Positions 10,831-20,764 of a stretch of DNA of 64,000 nucleotides are shown here, piece by piece. Location of the stretch: assembly GCF_032452875.1 (NCBI RefSeq), contig NC_083890.1, positions 45,196,483-45,260,482 of the forward strand, in the 5' to 3' direction. The first letter of the stretch is position 1. The number at the start of each line of letters is the position of its first letter. The notes under the pieces are model-generated. The model was not told where the DNA came from, did no database searches, and saw only the letters and a program-made list of their open reading frames with translations. The translations under genes and the position numbers were made by a program. This DNA is from Bos javanicus (lineage: Eukaryota > Chordata > Mammalia > Artiodactyla > Bovidae).

Positions 10831-11010
10831 GACTACAGTTTCAAAACATATCTGTAAGTGGACATCTGAAATAATTTTACCTACATAAACTCACCGCCTG
10901 TAATAGATCATTTGGGAATGGGACATTAGAATACAGGGTAACACTGGGAGAAGCAAACCTGTTTGGGAGCACCACCAAAGAAAGGTTCTGGCTACACGAG
11001 CCTGAGGGGT

Positions 11011-11219
11011 GTTGCTGTTCAGTCATCGAGTCCTGTCCAATTCTTTGTGGCTCCCTTGAACTGTAGTGCCCACCAGGCTCCTCTGTTCATTGGATCTCCT
11101 AGGCAACAATACTGGAGTGGGTTGCCATTTCCTGCTCCAGGGGATCTTCTCGACTCAGGGATCGAAGCCCCGGTCTCCTGCTTGGCAGGCAGATTGCCAC
11201 TGAGCCACCTGGGAAGCCC
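11011..11219 (-). mobile_element. Bov-tA SINE
   Basis: Minus-strand copy from GTTGCTGTTCAGTCATCGAG to the head GCCACTGAGCCACCTGGGAA. Several point changes relative to other copies in the window suggest it is older than those with perfect duplications. Confidence 0.92.
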
Positions 11220-12344
11220 AGTATGAGATGTGAACAATTACAAATATGCACAGCACATACCCAGTTGTTTTCCCTCTTTTTTTCTGATAATCCGATTAAC
11301 GCTAAGGTGGCTTAGCAACTACAAAGTCTAAAGGGGGACTATAATAGTGTGTACGTATACAGTGAACATAAGCACACATATATTTTATAAACACACATAC
11401 AGACCTCTGACCTTCATTCCAGTTTGAATTCCCAGTCTCTCGGTGTTTGTATCAATAGAGGAGAGAGCACCAGCTCCCACATTTGCTGCTGACACTGAGA
11501 GAGGGGTGCAGCCTACCTTCACTTTTTTTCCTAGGGACCAATTATTCCTTTCCCAACACCAGCTGGGCTATGTTTATCCAGGGGTCTAAGGATCCTGCCT
11601 CCTTTTAAGTAACAAAATTCTTCTCTAAACTCTTAGCAACCAAGCTTGGGTGGGAACACAAGGTTGGGAGCCAGTGTAAGCTGAAGAAAATAAACGTAAA
11701 GCAAAAGAATACATTTCACTGTAGACCATTTTTTAAAAGTCAGGTTAACCACAAAACTGAAAGAATATATACATACTGACTCTAATTTTAAGTTGTGGCA
11801 AGGAGGAGGGCTTTAGGACATATTCAGAGAAAGAAAAAATAATTGAGAAGGAAGGAAACCACGTCTCTCTCTACTTGAGTAAGCTGAATAAGCATATAAC
11901 CTACATACAGTTAACAAACAATTTGGGAATCCTGAGAATCACACACACTGGGAAGTGACAAACACAGAAGAGAACCCTGGCAACAGTTGCTAATTGACAA
12001 AGATAGGGTCTCAAGGGGTTAATCTCCATACGGAATCCCCATACTACTGTCTTCCTGAAAGGAGAAAAACACAGACAGAAACTGGTATAATTTCTAAAAG
12101 TAGATATATAATACATATGGGTCACTAACTTTTACAGAGACTATGGCAACTTTACATTTTAGAAAGATTATTACTATTATTATCACTAGTCAATATCTTA
12201 CAATGTCCAGTATCTTTTATTTCTGGAAAAAATTAGTTCCATTCACCCATTCTTGGGCTCATTTGGGGTGAACACTTACACAGCAACTTTTACTTGCCTT
12301 AAGATTTATCATCTGTCAGACCTGCCTGAGTTAAGAACTGATGT
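11220..12344. other. Unassigned intronic sequence
   Basis: No repeat family or conserved coding signal recognised. A 74-codon minus-strand open stretch at 11901-12125 looks random. Confidence 0.4.
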
Positions 12345-12500
12345 GGAATAAAAGCAAAAGGCACAGAACTGAGAGTCAGTGAACATCAGTTCTAGTCCTG
12401 GCCCTGTCATTAAATGACCGTTTGATCCCAGCAGTGTGTATTTCAGTAATTCTAAAATGAAGTAACCAAACTTTATAACTTCTATCTCTAAAATGTTAAG
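12345..12500 (+). mobile_element. MIR SINE relic
   Basis: The MIR core pattern is visible: CTGAGAGTCAGTGAACATCA then TTCTAGTCCTGGCCCTGTCA, followed by a decayed 3' part with TCTAAAATGAAGTAA. Highly diverged, as expected for this mammal-wide family. Confidence 0.7.
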
Positions 12501-13029
12501 CTAGTTCTAATTTCTAGTTCCTATCACTTTTTAAACATGTATTTCTATCAAAGCAATACATTCACAAGACTAGTTTCTAAAAGTTGGTCTTTAGATCTAA
12601 AATCTACATCAGCCTGGTTCTACACTATGCTCCTTTCTAGTTTCATTTCCAAGTTTATGATGATGACAAAAATGCCTTCTGACTTAATATGAGTCATCAC
12701 AATCTGAAAAAGTAGCAGTTTTCACTTATGAGCTACCTGATCCAAGCAAGGCACTCTACGCTTCAATGTCTGAATCTATAAAAGAAGGACAAACACTAAC
12801 CTCTCTCAAAATGGTTGAAAAGATGAAATAAAACATATGAAAGAATAGCAACTAGCACCAAAAATAGCATTTGTATGTATTAAAGGTATGACAATAATCT
12901 CTATAAATTGCTTAAACAACTTATGTCCTCCTTAAAAGCACATTCACTCCAACAGATGTAGCTGAAAAATAAGGCAACCAGAATGTTTTAATCATGCATC
13001 TGTGATGTATTGTTTTAAAAGCTCAAAAC

Positions 13030-13140
13030 ACATGCATTGGGCATATACTATGTGCCAGATATAACATGCTAGGATTCCAGAATTCTATAATTACAACAAG
13101 GACCCAACCTTCAGAAAGCTCACAGTCTCAAAGACACGAA
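13030..13140 (+). mobile_element. L2 LINE 3' relic
   Basis: CATATACTATGTGCCAGATAT followed by a block equivalent to the L2 'caaggtcc...agctcaca' text (13096-13127). Short and diverged. Confidence 0.65.
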
Positions 13141-13284
13141 TAAAACAGCAAATGTAACTGAAAACCATAACAACAAAAGCATGTACAAAGAGCAGAAGTA
13201 GCAGGATGAAGCGAGTAATTCATCTTGTTTGAGGAGGACAGAGAAGTAGCTAAAGCAGCTTGGAAAGGGAGAAGGAGTGGTTCT

Positions 13285-13450
13285 GCAGGCAGAGGCCGGG
13301 GCTTCAGACCCACTTAACCATTTCGAGCTATATGACGTGGGTCAACTTAATTTCCCTCCCTGAACTTCTTTGTAAATATACTGTATTCTGATGATTAGAA
13401 GTAATTATTTGTAAAGTGCCTGATACATAGCAGGCATTCAAGAAACAGGA
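13285..13450 (+). mobile_element. MIR SINE relic
   Basis: Diverged MIR: GGGCTTCAGACCCACTTAAC, then TTAATTTCCCTCCCTGAAC, then the 3' text AGTGCCTGATACATAGCAGG. Confidence 0.7.
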
Positions 13451-15240
13451 GTTATCTTGTTTCACAAGTCGGGTTTGACTACTTCTTTTTAATAGACTGA
13501 GTTCTAAATGGCACTGCAGGTAACATCTCTTAACTCAAGCTGCGTATGGAATCAGGAAGGTCACCAGCATGGAGAAGGCCATAAGGAACCACATCAGAGT
13601 GTCACCACCTGCAGAGTCCGTTTTTTAGCAGTGATGCCGTTCCTAACATGCGCTACATTCACCTGGTGGTGAAGCCTATTTCTAATCTGTTTTCTCCATT
13701 TTCACAGAATTTTGCATACTCGAGATTGTATTTATTTCCTAGAACAGGTTCCCATGCTCCTCAGTCCCACCTGAGTCCTGGTTTTGGATATTCAGCATAT
13801 CCCATATCCTTTATAAAATGGCAAAGTCCAATGAGAGACTGATGATTATTAAGATTACATAAGGAGATAATTAGAGCTAACCCTGGATTGAGACTACTAT
13901 TGTTAACCTAATGGTTGACCTATGGGAACTAAGCCACTGTAATGATTCAGAATCTTAAAAGTCAGTATTTCAAAATATTGTTAACTCTGGCCAGGAGGTT
14001 AAGTTACATTTACTCTATGGTTCCCAAAGTTACTTTTCTCTAAATATCCACTGATGAGCGAAGACAGTCATTAACAGATATAAATACGTATACTCAAATC
14101 CTTGTTTTTCATTTTACAATATTTGAAATATTAACAGTGAATAAATCCAAGGAAAGCCCTAAGTAAGATAAAGCAGTCTATCTCAAAATTCAACTGAATT
14201 ATAAAATGGTTTTTATATCAATTTAGGTTTTTCAGAAATAAAAACATGTTCCTGACCTGCGACCATCATGTAAGATGGGTGTGCTTCGAGTTAAATAACC
14301 ACAGATTAAAAGCAAGTGAATCAATCCAGAACTGATGTTCATTTTATAGTTTTCACATGCAAGATACCCAATGCCTTTAAAGTCAGCCCTCAATTTTTCT
14401 CTATGAATATCTGAATTCCATATATGCCAGATTTTATAACATCCTGTATCCTATCAAGACAGGTTACATTTATAAAATAGTCGTCATCCTCTTAACCAGT
14501 TTAACATAATGCATTTTGAAACACTAATGCTCTATCAAAATTAGCTGTCTTATACAAGAATTAAATCCTGGGTATGTCTGTAAGATTTTTCACTGAGAAG
14601 CAGGCACTGAGGGGTCATCAAACCGCAACTGAAAGCACTTTCTTGTAAACACTTGTCTTTAGAGGGTATGTTTTAAATTCAGGGTATAAGACAAGCATTT
14701 CTATAGTAACCAAGCCAGAAGTTTCTTCACAAAGCAGACCTACAAATTCGATTTTTAAAGTCTGAGTATTATGGCTCACTTTTACAACCAGAAATTGATG
14801 TTAATTATTATAACATTTTAAGTCCAATTCCCTCCTGATAGCCTTGTGAAGGGAAATACACAAAATTATCAAATGTCACAGGGGCAGCAGCTTATGGGCA
14901 GAGGGGAAAAGACAAAAGGAGATAGAAGAGGGAGAAGATATACGATAAAAGCAAAAAGTGCTTAGAACGCGCTAGACCTTGGTCCAGCCCGTGACCTAAT
15001 ATAATCTACTCAAGGAGTCATTTATATCGCCAAAAAAAAATTAACTGAAGCAAACTGATCAATCCGAGCAGGCAATTTAAGTCCTGCATTCGACTTGAGA
15101 TTTGCTAGAAAGCGCTAAATCAGAAAAAGATCGCAAGAGCAAGAAGCGCGTGTGTGTGCGTGTGTGTATGCAGGTGGGGAAGTGTGTGTGTGCGCGCGTG
15201 TGTATGTATGCAGGTGAGGGGGGGCATAAATAAAGGCTAA
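13451..15240. other. Unassigned intron 1 sequence approaching the promoter island
   Basis: AT-rich, no interspersed repeat recognised. TG/CG-rich microsatellite tracts at 15150-15215 mark the transition into the CpG island. On the TMEM170B strand this is the first 1.8 kb of intron 1 after the short stretch 15241-15522. Confidence 0.45.
15148..15222. repeat. (TG)n/(CG)n microsatellite in early intron 1
   Basis: Interrupted TG/TATG/CGCG tract in two pieces (about 15148-15171 and 15182-15212), within 400 bases of the splice donor. Likely length-polymorphic. Confidence 0.85.
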
Positions 15241-15520
15241 GTGTACTAAGACTCGGCGCTAAAGCAGTGCTGCGCGTACTACGGAGGCAGGGCGGGAGGG
15301 AGCGAGGCGGGGGTCGTGGACTGTCCGCAGCCACTCTGGAGCCCGGGGGCGCGGGGCGCTAGGGGGGCCGGAGTCGGCACCCCAGAACGGGCACAGACCG
15401 GCTCCCATGCCCATCCTCCACGCCAGGACCGGGGGCCGCGAGCTCCGGAGCCAGGGCGGCGCGGACATCCCAGAGGCGAGGGGCGGCGCCGCGTCCCGCT
15501 CCCCACCGGGCGCATCAATT

Positions 15521-15522
15521 AC
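15521..15522 (-). other. TMEM170B: Splice donor of TMEM170B intron 1
   Basis: The minus-strand sequence CTCACGG|GTAATTGATG puts a GT directly after the first base of a Gly/Glu-type codon. Without splicing, the frame adds two residues and stops at 15517-15515. Confidence 0.85.
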
Positions 15523-15619
15523 CCGTGAGGTTCCTCAGCACCGTCCCGTGGGCCCAGAGGCTCAGGACCTGCTGCACCGATAGGTTGATCATGGAGGCGT
15601 CGCCCCCCTCCGCCTTCAT
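15523..15619 (-). CDS. TMEM170B: TMEM170B, coding exon 1 (N-terminal 32 residues)
   Basis: Reads MKAEGGDASMINLSVQQVLS then LWAHGTVLRNLT, followed by the first base of the next codon and a GT donor (exon ends 15523, GT at 15522-15521), so the intron is phase 1. This is recognisably the N-terminus of TMEM170B, a small protein of about 132 residues with three membrane spans. The exon covers only the segment before the first span and has two N-glycosylation sequons (N12-L-S, N30-L-T). I chose the ATG at 15619-15617 for its A at -3 and its match to the known N-terminus; a second in-frame ATG lies at codon 10. From the literature, TMEM170B restrains canonical Wnt/beta-catenin signalling, and its paralogue TMEM170A shapes ER sheets and nuclear pores. 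Later exons, beginning within the Glu-Met-Trp-Tyr-Trp region, were not found from 15522 to 1 and should lie beyond the left edge. Confidence 0.93.
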
Positions 15620-16220
15620 CTTCCCCGGGGGGCGCCCGCCGCCCTCTCCTCGGGCTCCGGGGGCGGCGGCGGGTGCGCGGCTCCTCCAGGCCGCCGCCAA
15701 CGCCGCCGCCGCCGGGGGAGGCTTCGGGGCGCTGGGCTGGTCGCTGCTGCCGCCGCCGGGCCTCCGCCGGGGGGCCGATCAGCGCGTCTCCCAGGCAGCC
15801 CCCTCCCCGCCGGGGAGACATTGAGGACGGCCGGCCGGCGAGGGGCGGGGGCCGGGCGCTCTCCCCGCGCGGCCCGCGAGCGAGGAAGACTCGGGGCGCT
15901 GTGGAGGCCGCGGCCTGTCAGGGGCCGCGCGGCGAGCGTGAGGAGGCCGAGGTCACGCCGCGAGGGCCGGGGTGACGGGCAGCCGGCAGGTGCAGCCCCC
16001 GACGGGGCCCAGGCATCACCGCGCGAGGACGACGAGAGCCGAGACGCGGACGAGCCGGCGGCGGCGGCGGCCGCGGCCCCTCCTGCCGCCCGCCTGCCCA
16101 CCCTTCTGCCGCCGACACTCGAGGACCCGCCCCCTCCACCCGCGGCCGCCGGCGGGCCGCTCGTGCGCGCGCACACGAGCCCCCTCGCCGCCCGCCCGCC
16201 CCGCCCTCGCCGCAGCCACC

Positions 16221-16230
16221 GCGCATGCTC
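16221..16230. promoter_or_regulatory. NRF1-like site
   Basis: GCGCATGCTC is close to the NRF1 palindrome GCGCATGCGC, common in CpG-island promoters. Motif match only. Confidence 0.5.
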
Positions 16231-16365
16231 ACTCCCGCGACCCGCCGCCCTCCGACAGCCGGCCGGCCCCGAAGCCCTCCTCCTCCTCCTCCTCCCCCCG
16301 CCCCCTTCAACTTCTCGCGCGCGCGAGCTCGGGTGGCTCGCGGGGCCGAGCGTAGGCCCCGCAGT

Positions 16366-16374
16366 GGGGCGGGG
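16366..16374 (+). promoter_or_regulatory. GC box (Sp/KLF)
   Basis: GGGGCGGGG, 11 bases from the CRE-like site. Motif match only. Confidence 0.55.
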
Positions 16375-16384
16375 GGAAGCGCTG

Positions 16385-16392
16385 TTACGTCA
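16385..16392. promoter_or_regulatory. CRE-like site (CREB/ATF)
   Basis: TTACGTCA, reverse complement TGACGTAA, a one-base variant of the CRE palindrome. It lies 26 bases from the CCAAT box, a common arrangement in CpG-island promoters. Confidence 0.6.
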
Positions 16393-16417
16393 CTAGCGCC
16401 ACCGCCGGCACTCGCTA

Positions 16418-16425
16418 CTGATTGG
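16418..16425 (-). promoter_or_regulatory. CCAAT box (NF-Y)
   Basis: CTGATTGG, i.e. CCAATCAG on the minus strand, the preferred NF-Y octamer, oriented with TMEM170B. This suggests a start site roughly 60-100 bases further along the minus strand, near 16.32-16.36 kb, though a nearer start is possible. Confidence 0.6.
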
Positions 16426-16609
16426 ACGCTCCGAGGGAACCGCCTCCACACCCTCCCTCCCTCCCTCCGCCTCCCGCCCCGCCCTCCAGCCGCGGGCGCG
16501 CGCCCTGGGAGAATCCCCCGCCCCGCGGTACCCGGACCGCTAGGCCTGGGGCTGCGGCTCGGACCCAACGCGGCGGGGAGCTCAGTGTCCAGGTCCCACA
16601 GGTGGATTC

Positions 16610-17400
16610 AGTGACTGTTCACATCTTTGGTTTCGAATGAAATGCTTTGAATAAAAAGGTTTGAGTACAACTTTTTTTTTTTAAGTGTAAATACCTCAAA
16701 AGATTTGAAATATATGTCAGTTTGCGAGTTTGTTTGTTTGTTTGTTTGTTTTTGTGAGAGCATCAGATGACCTGCAAGGAGTGCAGAATATATTTGAAGG
16801 CCATTGAAACAGACCCACTTAACGATTCATCCAGTGGATTCTTCCTACAGGAAGACCCTGGGCCTCGCGTGGTTCTCCCCATCTGAAATCACCGACGGTG
16901 CCCGGGGCTGGGCAGGTGTCCCAAGAAGGGGGCTAGCTGTTTTTTCCGTGACAATACTCTTTGTATGTAAATTGTAGACGTCTCTATTATTTCCACCCCC
17001 TTCCCCATCCAGGACTTAAACTAGATCTCGCTTTCTATGATTAGCTGCCTATCTTCATGTCCATGGGAGGCCAAGGAACTGTCTAAAGTTCAGCTACAAC
17101 AAACTAAACTCCTCCTTCAAGTTTGAAACCTCTTATCTTGAAAACTATTAAGTTTGGGTAATAAAAACATATGCACTAGGCAGCTGCCCCTCCACATCCT
17201 TTTGCGAAAGAAAATCTGCCAAGGACACCAAAGCTCTTGCTGTAGCTAAATCATGAAGTATGTTGAGCAAAACGCAGAAAGGGTGAATCACCTGTAAAAG
17301 GGTGTTCTTTGGTGACTGCTTTAAAATATATATATATATGTATAGTTATGTACGGATATATTTGTGTGTATGTGAAAAAAAAAAAATGTACAGCCCAAGA
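16610..17400. other. 5' flank of TMEM170B, unassigned
   Basis: Abrupt return to AT-rich sequence upstream of the island. Contains a (TTTG)n tract at about 16729-16757 and a (TA)n tract near 17323-17340, otherwise nothing recognised. Confidence 0.45.
16729..16757. repeat. (GTTT)n microsatellite
   Basis: About six to seven GTTT units followed by TTTG. Confidence 0.85.
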
Positions 17401-17885
17401 ATGGTGAGTTAAGTTTCATCTGGGGCAAAATGAAGACTATAGCCCGGGAGACAGCCTCTCAGATAACTGCGAGGAACTGCTCTGAAGAGGTGGGGGGAGG
17501 TCACTGTATGTGACTTCCATGAAGAGGATGCTTGCACTTAAGCACACATTTTGGCAGACAGTTGCTGCTAGTCGCAAGGAGCAGATACCTCCACTAACGA
17601 TTTTAGTGCTTTTCTAGATAGGAGAAGATGCAAGAAACTGGGCTCATAAATTCTTCTGAAAGGCTCTAACTATCTGAAGACCTGTTCTGCTAGTTTCTCC
17701 TGGAGATTAGAATGCTTCATTCCTGATCTCCTCCCTTATCTCCTTTCAGGGCGTCCTGAATGTTAGTAACTGTACTGGCTAAGGACTTCATGTGTATAGA
17801 ACCTGAAGTCAAGAGACATTTTTTAGTTGGCCTGTGTTTTGTCTGTTTGATGTCACAACACAGGAGTAAAGGGAAAATTTTGTAT
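17400..17885. other. Unassigned, possibly an old LTR-like repeat
   Basis: The stretch next to the BovB start has a repeat-like texture (GGGAGACAGCCTCTCAGATA and TCTCCTTTCAGGGCGTCCTG) that I could not place. BovB similarity begins only near 17890, although an open frame runs in from 17760. That junction frame is a chance fusion. Confidence 0.35.
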
Positions 17886-19187
17886 CACAGGTGGACATCA
17901 CCAGATGGTCAACACCGAAATCAGATTGATTATATTCTTTGCAGCCAAAGATGGAGAAGCTCTATACAGTCAGCAAAAACAAGACCAGGAGCTGACTGTG
18001 GCTCAGATCATGAACTCCTTATTGCCAAATTCAGACTTAAATTGAAGAAAGTAGGGAAAACCACTAGACCATTCAGGTATGACCTAAATCAAATCCCTTA
18101 TGATTATACAGTGGAAGTGAGAAATAGATTTAAGGGACTAGATCTGATAGAGTGCCTGATGAACTATGGACGGAGGTTCGTGACGTTGTACAAGAGACAG
18201 GGATCAAGACCATCCCCGTGGAAAAGAAATGCAAAAAAGCAAAATGGCTGTCTGGGAAGGCCTTACAAATAGCTGTGAAAAGATGAGAAGTGAAAAGCAA
18301 AGGAGAAAAGGAAATATATAAGCATCTGAATGCAGAGTTCCAAAGAATAGCAAGGAGAGATAAAAAAGCCTTCCTCAGCGATCCATGCAAAGAAATAGAG
18401 GAAAACAACAGAATGGGAAAGACTAGAGATCTCTTTAAGAAAATTAGAGATACCAAGGGAATATTTCATGCAAAGATGGGCTCGATAAAGGACAGAAATG
18501 GTATGGACCTAACAGAAGCAGAAGATATTAAGAAGAGGTGGCAAGAATACACAGAAGAACTGTACAAAAAAGAGCTTCATGACCCAGATAATCACAATGG
18601 TGTGATCACTCACCTAGAGCCACCCATCCCGGAATGTGAAGTCAAGTGGGCCTTAGAAAGCATCACTATGAACAAAGCTAGTGGAGGTGATGGAATTCCA
18701 GTGGAGCTATTCCAAATCCTGAAAGATGATGCTGTGAAAGTGCTGCACTCAATATGCCAGCAAATTTGGAAAACTCAGCACTGGCCACAGGACTGGAAAA
18801 GGTCAGTTTCCATTCCAATCCCAAAGAAAGGCAATGCCAAAGAATGCTCAAACTGCCACACAATTGCACTCATCTCACACGCTAGTAAAGAAATGCTCAA
18901 AATTCTCCAAGCCAGGCTTCAGCAATACATGAACCATGAACTTCCAGATGTTCAAGCTGGTTTTAGAAAAGGCAGAGGAACCAGAGATCAAGTTGCCAAC
19001 ATCCGCTGAATCATGGAAAAAGCAAGAGAGTTCCAGAAAAACATCTATTTCTCCTTTATTGACTATGCCAAAGCCTTTAACATTGTGGGCCACAATAAAC
19101 TGTGGAAAATTCTTCAAGAGATGGGAATACCAGACCACCTGACCTGCCTCTTGAGAAACCTATATGCAGGTCAGGAAGCAACAGTTA

Positions 19188-19200
19188 GAACTGGACATGG
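19188..19200 (+). repeat. Target duplication, left, of the nested CHR-2 SINE
   Basis: GAACTGGACATGG; the partner at 19389-19401 reads GAACTGGACTTGG, one mismatch in 13. Confidence 0.88.
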
Positions 19201-19388
19201 GGGACTTCCTTGGCGGTCCAGTGGTTAAGACTTCGCCTTCCAATGCAGGGGGTGAGGGTTCGATCCCTGGCAGGGAGTTAAGATCCCACATGCCTCATGG
19301 CCAAAAAACTAAAACACAAAACAGAAGCAATCTTGTAAAGATTCAATAAAAACTTTAAAAATGGTCTACATCAAAAAAAAAAAAAAAA
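19201..19388 (+). mobile_element. CHR-2-type tRNA-derived SINE inside BovB
   Basis: The head GGACTTCCTTGGCGGTCCAG, TGGTTAAGACTTCG and box-B-like GGTTCGATCCCTGG differ from Bov-tA and fit the cetartiodactyl CHR-2 family. The tail runs to an A stretch of about 16 bases at 19373-19388. It breaks the RT frame of BovB copy 1 and is flanked by a 13-bp duplication of BovB sequence, so it inserted after that copy. Confidence 0.9.
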
Positions 19389-20351
19389 GAACTGGACTTG
19401 GAACAACAGACTGGTTCCAAATAGGAAAAGGAGAACGTCAAGGCTGTATATTGTCACCCTGCTTATTTAACTTATATGCAGAGTACATCATGAGAAACAC
19501 TGGACTGGAAGAAGTACAAGCTGGAATCAAGATTGCCTGGAGAAACATCAATAACCTCAGATATGCAGATGACACCACCCTTATGGCAGAAAGTGAAGAG
19601 GAACTAAAAAGCCTCTTGATGAAAGTGAAAGAGGAGAGTGAAAAAGTTGGCTTAAAGCTCAACATTCAGAAAACGAAGATCATGGCACCTGGTCCCACCA
19701 CTTCATGGGAAATAGTGGGGAAACAAGTGGAAACAGTGTCAGACTTTATTTTTCTGGGCTCCAGAATCACTACAGATGGTGATTGCAGCCATGAAATTAA
19801 AAGACGCTTGCTCCTTGGAAGGAAAGTTATGACCAACCTAGATAGCATATTCAAAAGCAGAGACATTACTTTGCCAACAAAGGTCCGTCTAGTCAAGGCT
19901 ATGGTTTTTCCAGTAGTCATGTATGGATGTGAGAGTTGGACTGTGAAGAAAGCTGAGAGCCAAAGAATTGCTGCTTTTGAACTGTGGTGTTGGAGAAGAC
20001 TCTTGAGAGTCCCTTGGACTGCAAGGAGATCCAACCAGTCCATTCTAAAGGAGATCAGTCCTGGGTGTTCTTTGGAAGGAATGATGCTAAAGCTGAAACT
20101 CCAATACTTTGGCCACCTCATGCGAAAAGTTGACTCATTGGAAAAGACTCTGATGTTGGGAGGGATTGGGGGCAGGAGGAGAAGGGGACGACAGAGGATG
20201 AGATGGCTGGATGACATCACTGACTGGATGGACGTGAGTCTGAGTGAACTCCAGGAGTTGGTGATGGACAGGGACGCCTGGCGTACTGCGATTCATGGGG
20301 TCGCAAAGAGTCAAACATGCCTGAGCGACTGAACTTAACTGAACTGAATAG

Positions 20352-20764
20352 GAACTGATCCAAAACTCATAATGTGGAGTGATTTTCTTCTGAGGACTTA
20401 GAATTAATTAGATCTTAGTTTAAGATTTTAAAATATCAGACAAAAGAGGCTTTACCATTTTTGTTAATTCACTTTATTTTGCAGATAGGAAAAACTTATT
20501 CTGCAGAGTTGTGTTGACAGAGGTGACACCACTTTGCAATCCAGTTTCTGAATTTCTTAAGTCACTGTCAACTGCATTCTGTTAAGGTTCTGGGTGGGAA
20601 GATGCAAGTTACCTAATGGTTACCAATAAGAGAGTTGACATTATATAATTAGTGATATTGGAGAATGTGACTACCTTCAATGTCAGGTTAATGGTAAACT
20701 TTCTAAACTCATCAAATTCACATTAGGAATGTTTAGTTTTCATGGAATCATTGAGGTTCTTATC
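20352..20764. other. Unassigned spacer between two BovB copies
   Basis: About 410 bases of AT-rich sequence without a recognised repeat, separating two same-strand BovB copies. Confidence 0.45.

Larger units (their letters stand above)
15519..15821 (-). other. Upstream AUG frame overlapping the TMEM170B start
   Basis: An ATG at 15821-15819 lies 202 bases upstream of the TMEM170B ATG and in a different frame. It stays open across that ATG and past the splice donor; the stop at 15519-15521 is intronic, so the spliced frame would end in exon 2 or later. Its context is weak (T at -3, T at +4). The predicted product is Arg/Gly/Pro-rich and looks like GC-island noise, so any role would be regulatory. 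It matters only if the mRNA starts upstream of 15821. Confidence 0.5.
15250..16600 (-). promoter_or_regulatory. TMEM170B: CpG-island promoter of TMEM170B
   Basis: About 1.35 kb of very GC-rich, CpG-dense sequence between AT-rich flanks, containing the first coding exon. No TATA box is evident at a sensible place, as is usual for island promoters with dispersed starts. GC boxes occur at 15842-15850 and 16366-16374, with a CRE-like site and a CCAAT box near 16385-16425. I infer that transcription starts somewhere between these elements and the ATG, running minus. The exact start sites and any divergent plus-strand transcript cannot be read from sequence. Confidence 0.88.
17890..20350 (+). mobile_element. 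BovB (RTE-type LINE) copy 1, 5'-truncated, interrupted
   Basis: Starts in the C-terminal part of the APE-type endonuclease: QIDYIL, then GADCGSDHELL containing the SDH catalytic signature (around 17920-18030). It continues through the reverse transcriptase to the BovB 3' end (GACTGAACTTAACTGAACTG). RT motif C is intact (YADD, 19562-19573). Breaks: frameshifts between the 17760-18272 and 18290-19009 frames, a TGG-to-TGA stop at 19007-19009, and a CHR-2 SINE at 19201-19388. The final open segment is 19361-20332. Dead as an autonomous element. A full BovB is about 3.2 kb, so roughly the first third is missing. Confidence 0.95.

Noticed and set aside
1..15522. Second exon of TMEM170B
   Set aside because: I looked on the minus strand for the Met-Trp-Tyr-Trp start of the next exon and for transmembrane coding text with splice sites, and saw none, so it probably lies beyond the left edge. 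A short exon could still have been missed by eye.
15620..15700. Possible 27-residue N-terminal extension of TMEM170B in the same frame
   Set aside because: The frame is open, but the apparent start codon at 15700 is TTG, not ATG, and no upstream in-frame ATG precedes it. The ATG at 15619 fits the known N-terminus.
15525..16640. Several 70-216 codon open frames on both strands in the CpG island
   Set aside because: They overlap in up to five frames, encode only Arg/Pro/Gly/Ala-rich low-complexity text, and have no splice context. This is expected of GC-rich sequence that lacks AT-rich stop codons.
17760..17890. Apparent N-terminal extension of the BovB frame into unique sequence
   Set aside because: BovB similarity starts near 17890. 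The upstream codons are flanking DNA that happens to be open.
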